Shown here piece by piece: positions 5,734-6,464 of a stretch of 6,464 nt of DNA. Positions within the stretch are counted from its first letter, which is position 1; each line of letters opens with the position of its first letter. Source of the stretch: Pseudomonadota bacterium (GTDB lineage Bacteria > Bdellovibrionota_B > Oligoflexia > Oligoflexales > JAPPIL01); the NCBI GenBank assembly GCA_028877195.1, contig JAPPIL010000135.1:1-6464 (forward strand), written 5' to 3'. The translations under genes were made by a program, and so were the position numbers. The notes under the pieces are model-generated. The model was given only the letters and a program-made list of their open reading frames with translations. It was not told where the DNA came from and searched no databases.

Positions 5734-6273
5734 TTAATCGAGAGAACGTTTGATTTGCGCCAACTCCTGCTGTGAGAGTTGGGCTACTTTGCATATAATC
5801 TGCTCCCCAACACCCTCAAGTAGAAGACGCTCAACCATTTCGAGTTTTCCCCTCTCGAATCCGAGTTTTTCAGCTCTATTGCTTTGTGTTTCCAGCATTT
5901 TTTTCATTTCGAGTTTTCCCCTCTCGAATCCGAGTTTTTCAGCTCTATTGCTTTGTGTTTCTAACATCTTTCCTATCCTTTCTTGTTGAGCTAAATCAGG
6001 CCATCTCTCACGATCAACACGATTGAAATCACCTTCCACGATCGTATTATCGGCATTCACATAATAGACGTTGAGGTTCTCTAGGAGAAAACCCCCATCT
6101 TCGGGAGCGAGTGCACGCGGCTTTGTTGCATAACTAACATCTCTCCTTTTTTTTTCTTGCGGAGGGCTTTCCCCCCTCCACGAAACGTGCCAAAAGGCAC
6201 GTTTAGCCCCCCTTTGAACGTGCCTTTTGGCACGTTCCTCATAAAGACATATGCTGGTTTGAGTCGGAAACAA
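5734..6273 (-). CDS. Protein with Rpn/transposase-nuclease-like C-terminal tail; N-terminus doubtful, possibly a pseudogene
   Basis: The frame encodes up to 179 residues from a TTG at 6273. The end, 'VERLLLEGVGEQIICKVAQLSQQELAQIK' (147-175), and the preceding charged repeats resemble the C-terminal tails of Rpn-family (recombination-promoting nuclease / PD-(D/E)XK transposase-like) proteins. The PD-(D/E)XK nuclease core is not seen. The middle (about 62-98; includes NLNVYYVNADNTIVEGDFNR) is not recognised. The first 45 or so residues are a translation through the palindromic repeats upstream (for example RAKRHVQRGAKRAFWHV) and are probably not protein. There is no in-frame ATG before M103; GTG codons at residues 72 and 79 are possible starts. 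A strong ribosome site and ATG at 6140 lie in another frame (see the entry at 6081-6140), which suggests a frameshifted gene. It may be a decayed remnant of a mobile-type gene. Confidence 0.5.
   Translation of the reverse strand: MFPTQTSICLYEERAKRHVQRGAKRAFWHVSWRGESPPQEKKRRDVSYATKPRALAPEDGGFLLENLNVYYVNADNTIVEGDFNRVDRERWPDLAQQERIGKMLETQSNRAEKLGFERGKLEMKKMLETQSNRAEKLGFERGKLEMVERLLLEGVGEQIICKVAQLSQQELAQIKRSLD
5836..5973 (-). repeat. Two tandem copies of a 69-bp (23-codon) unit inside the Rpn-like tail
   Basis: Copy one is 5836-5904 and copy two 5905-5973. The first 57 bases of each (5836-5892 and 5905-5961) are identical; the last 12 differ at several positions. The period is a multiple of three, so the frame is kept and the protein carries KMLETQSNRAEKLGFERGK plus LEM twice (102-123 and 125-146). 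The near identity at DNA level points to a recent duplication. Variable repeat number in this charged stretch is common in Rpn-type tails. Confidence 0.9.
6081..6140 (-). other. Well-placed ribosome site and short ORF, candidate original start of the Rpn-like gene
   Basis: On the minus strand a run of A's leads into AGGAG (6147-6143), followed by ATG at 6140-6138 (2 bases away) and a second ATG at 6131-6129 (11 bases away). Both are in one frame, which encodes 19 residues beginning MLVMQQSRVH and stops at TAG 6083-6081. One extra base in the G5/T4 run (around 6088-6096) would join this start to the long frame, continuing as GGFLLENLNVYY. A one-base deletion in the run, making the downstream gene a pseudogene, or a sequencing error would explain it. 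A genuine tiny leader peptide is less likely. Confidence 0.4.
6161..6179. repeat. G/C-rich hairpin GGAGGG/CCCTCC
   Basis: GGAGGG (6161-6166) pairs with CCCTCC (6174-6179) across a 7-base loop. It lies next to a nine-base T run (6147-6155), which on the minus strand is the A-run before the ribosome site. On neither strand is the hairpin followed by T's in the terminator orientation, so it is recorded as a palindrome only. Confidence 0.55.
6183..6237. repeat. Mirror pair of perfect ACGTGCC hairpins
   Basis: Two perfect palindromes lie side by side. In the first (6183-6204) AAACGTGCC pairs with GGCACGTTT around an AAAA loop. In the second (6216-6237) GAACGTGCC pairs with GGCACGTTC around a TTTT loop. 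Their 20-base cores (6184-6203 and 6217-6236) are exact reverse complements of each other, with 13 bases between. The block can fold as two hairpins or as one long 20-bp hairpin. No T-tract makes either a standard terminator. Arrangements like this occur in REP/BIME-type intergenic repeats; whether copies exist elsewhere in this genome cannot be seen. Confidence 0.85.
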
Positions 6274-6296
6274 AATTTTATTCGCTCACGACATTA

Positions 6297-6313
6297 GACG
6301 TGCTACGCACGTC
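6297..6313. repeat. Perfect hairpin with ACGTGC stem inside the composite element
   Basis: GACGTGC (6297-6303) and GCACGTC (6307-6313) form a 7-bp stem with a three-base loop. It shares the ACGTGC stem core with the twin hairpins at 6183-6237 but has a different loop, so the stem sequence recurs three times within about 130 bases. Confidence 0.75.
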
Positions 6314-6332
6314 AGACTCTGCACTCATTCGG

Positions 6333-6356
6333 AAAGACCAAGCAAGCTTGGTCTTT
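6333..6356. repeat. Perfect hairpin AAAGACCAAG/CTTGGTCTTT
   Basis: A 10-bp stem (6333-6342 with 6347-6356) closes a CAAG loop; in duplex DNA the palindrome extends to 11+11 bases around AA. The A's before and T's after the stem make it a weak bidirectional terminator candidate, but the T-run is only three long. It is better viewed as a branch of the surrounding inverted-repeat element. Confidence 0.7.
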
Positions 6357-6424
6357 GCCTCATTTCGATTGAGTTCGCCTCATAAATATTTTTTTCCGAC
6401 TCTGATGAGACCAACATATGTCTT

Positions 6425-6464
6425 ACGACTCATATGTATGACCGCCGTGCAAGTGAGAAAATGG
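6425..6464. other. Right edge, no gene seen
   Basis: Beyond the composite element the remaining bases hold a third CATATG (6431-6436) and no supportable start, stop-bounded frame or promoter. Together with 6141-6424 this makes over 300 bases without a credible gene, filled by palindromes. Confidence 0.5.

Larger units (their letters stand above)
6244..6424. repeat. Composite inverted-repeat element with two internal hairpins (MITE-like or structured RNA)
   Basis: The left arm (6244-6281) and right arm (6382-6424) are imperfect inverted repeats. AAGACATATG (6244-6253) pairs with CATATGTCTT (6415-6424). TGGT (6255-6258) pairs with ACCA (6410-6413). GAGTCGGAAA (6261-6270) pairs with TTTCCGACTC (6393-6402), and pairing continues with a few mismatches through an A/T-rich stretch to TTTAT/ATAAA. 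The arms enclose about 100 bases holding two perfect hairpins: GACGTGC-TAC-GCACGTC (6297-6313) and AAAGACCAAG/CTTGGTCTTT (6333-6356). No coding frame of note lies inside. The design fits a non-autonomous mobile palindrome or a multi-branched RNA. Target-site duplications are not evident, and the element may extend past the window. Confidence 0.7.

Noticed and set aside
6161..6237. Rho-independent terminators at the hairpins beside the Rpn-like gene
   Set aside because: None is followed by a T-tract on the strand where it would act, and the twin arrangement fits an intergenic repeat better.
6141..6273. N-terminal 45 residues of the Rpn-like open frame as genuine protein
   Set aside because: They are read through palindromic repeats from a TTG with no ribosome site; the repeated RAKRHV/KRAFWHV pattern comes from the hairpins, not from a protein fold.
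6161..6424. CRISPR array
   Set aside because: There are no evenly spaced direct repeats with unique spacers; the repeats here are inverted and of differing sequence.

Overview
The window reads as chromosomal DNA of a Gram-negative, probably proteobacterial, organism of moderate GC content. The grounds are a lipobox-bearing BamE/SmpA-like lipoprotein, a class A penicillin-binding protein with an N-terminal membrane anchor, and sigma70-like promoters. The exact lineage cannot be read from the sequence. Every well-supported gene lies on the minus strand; the only plus-strand coding candidate is a gene tail cut off by the left edge.

Layout from left to right: a partial plus-strand ORF tail (2-205) converges on a compact three-gene minus-strand operon. 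In transcription order the operon is an XRE-like regulator with a degenerate IrrE/ImmA-type domain (4210-5106), a small lipoprotein (3692-4213) and a 1144-residue bifunctional peptidoglycan synthase (254-3688). The first two genes overlap by two bases and the last two are three bases apart, so they are probably co-transcribed and translationally coupled. A good sigma70-type promoter (TTGATA-17-TACAAT) and an AGGAGG ribosome site precede the regulator. Upstream lies a small RDD-family-like membrane protein (5192-5653). Its own promoter (TTGAAC-17-TATAAT) is placed so that transcription should begin at or next to the ATG, which suggests a leaderless mRNA.

The right end (5734-6464) looks like accessory, repeat-rich DNA. 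It holds an ORF whose tail resembles the C-termini of Rpn/PD-(D/E)XK transposase-nuclease proteins. That ORF carries a 69-bp tandem duplication, and its N-terminus is uncertain: the best ribosome site and ATG are in another frame. Beyond it is a dense cluster of palindromes: a G/C-rich hairpin, two mirror-image ACGTGCC hairpins, and a roughly 180-bp element. In that element long imperfect inverted arms enclose two more perfect hairpins.

Possible joint role (inference): the regulator, having lost both metal-binding histidines of the IrrE site, may act as a non-proteolytic sensor or repressor controlling an envelope operon in which a BamE-like lipoprotein accompanies a PBP1A-type synthase. That synthase carries an unusual insert of about 250 residues inside its transpeptidase domain. 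The pseudo-protease regulator, the PBP insert and the multi-branched palindromic element are the points most worth following up.
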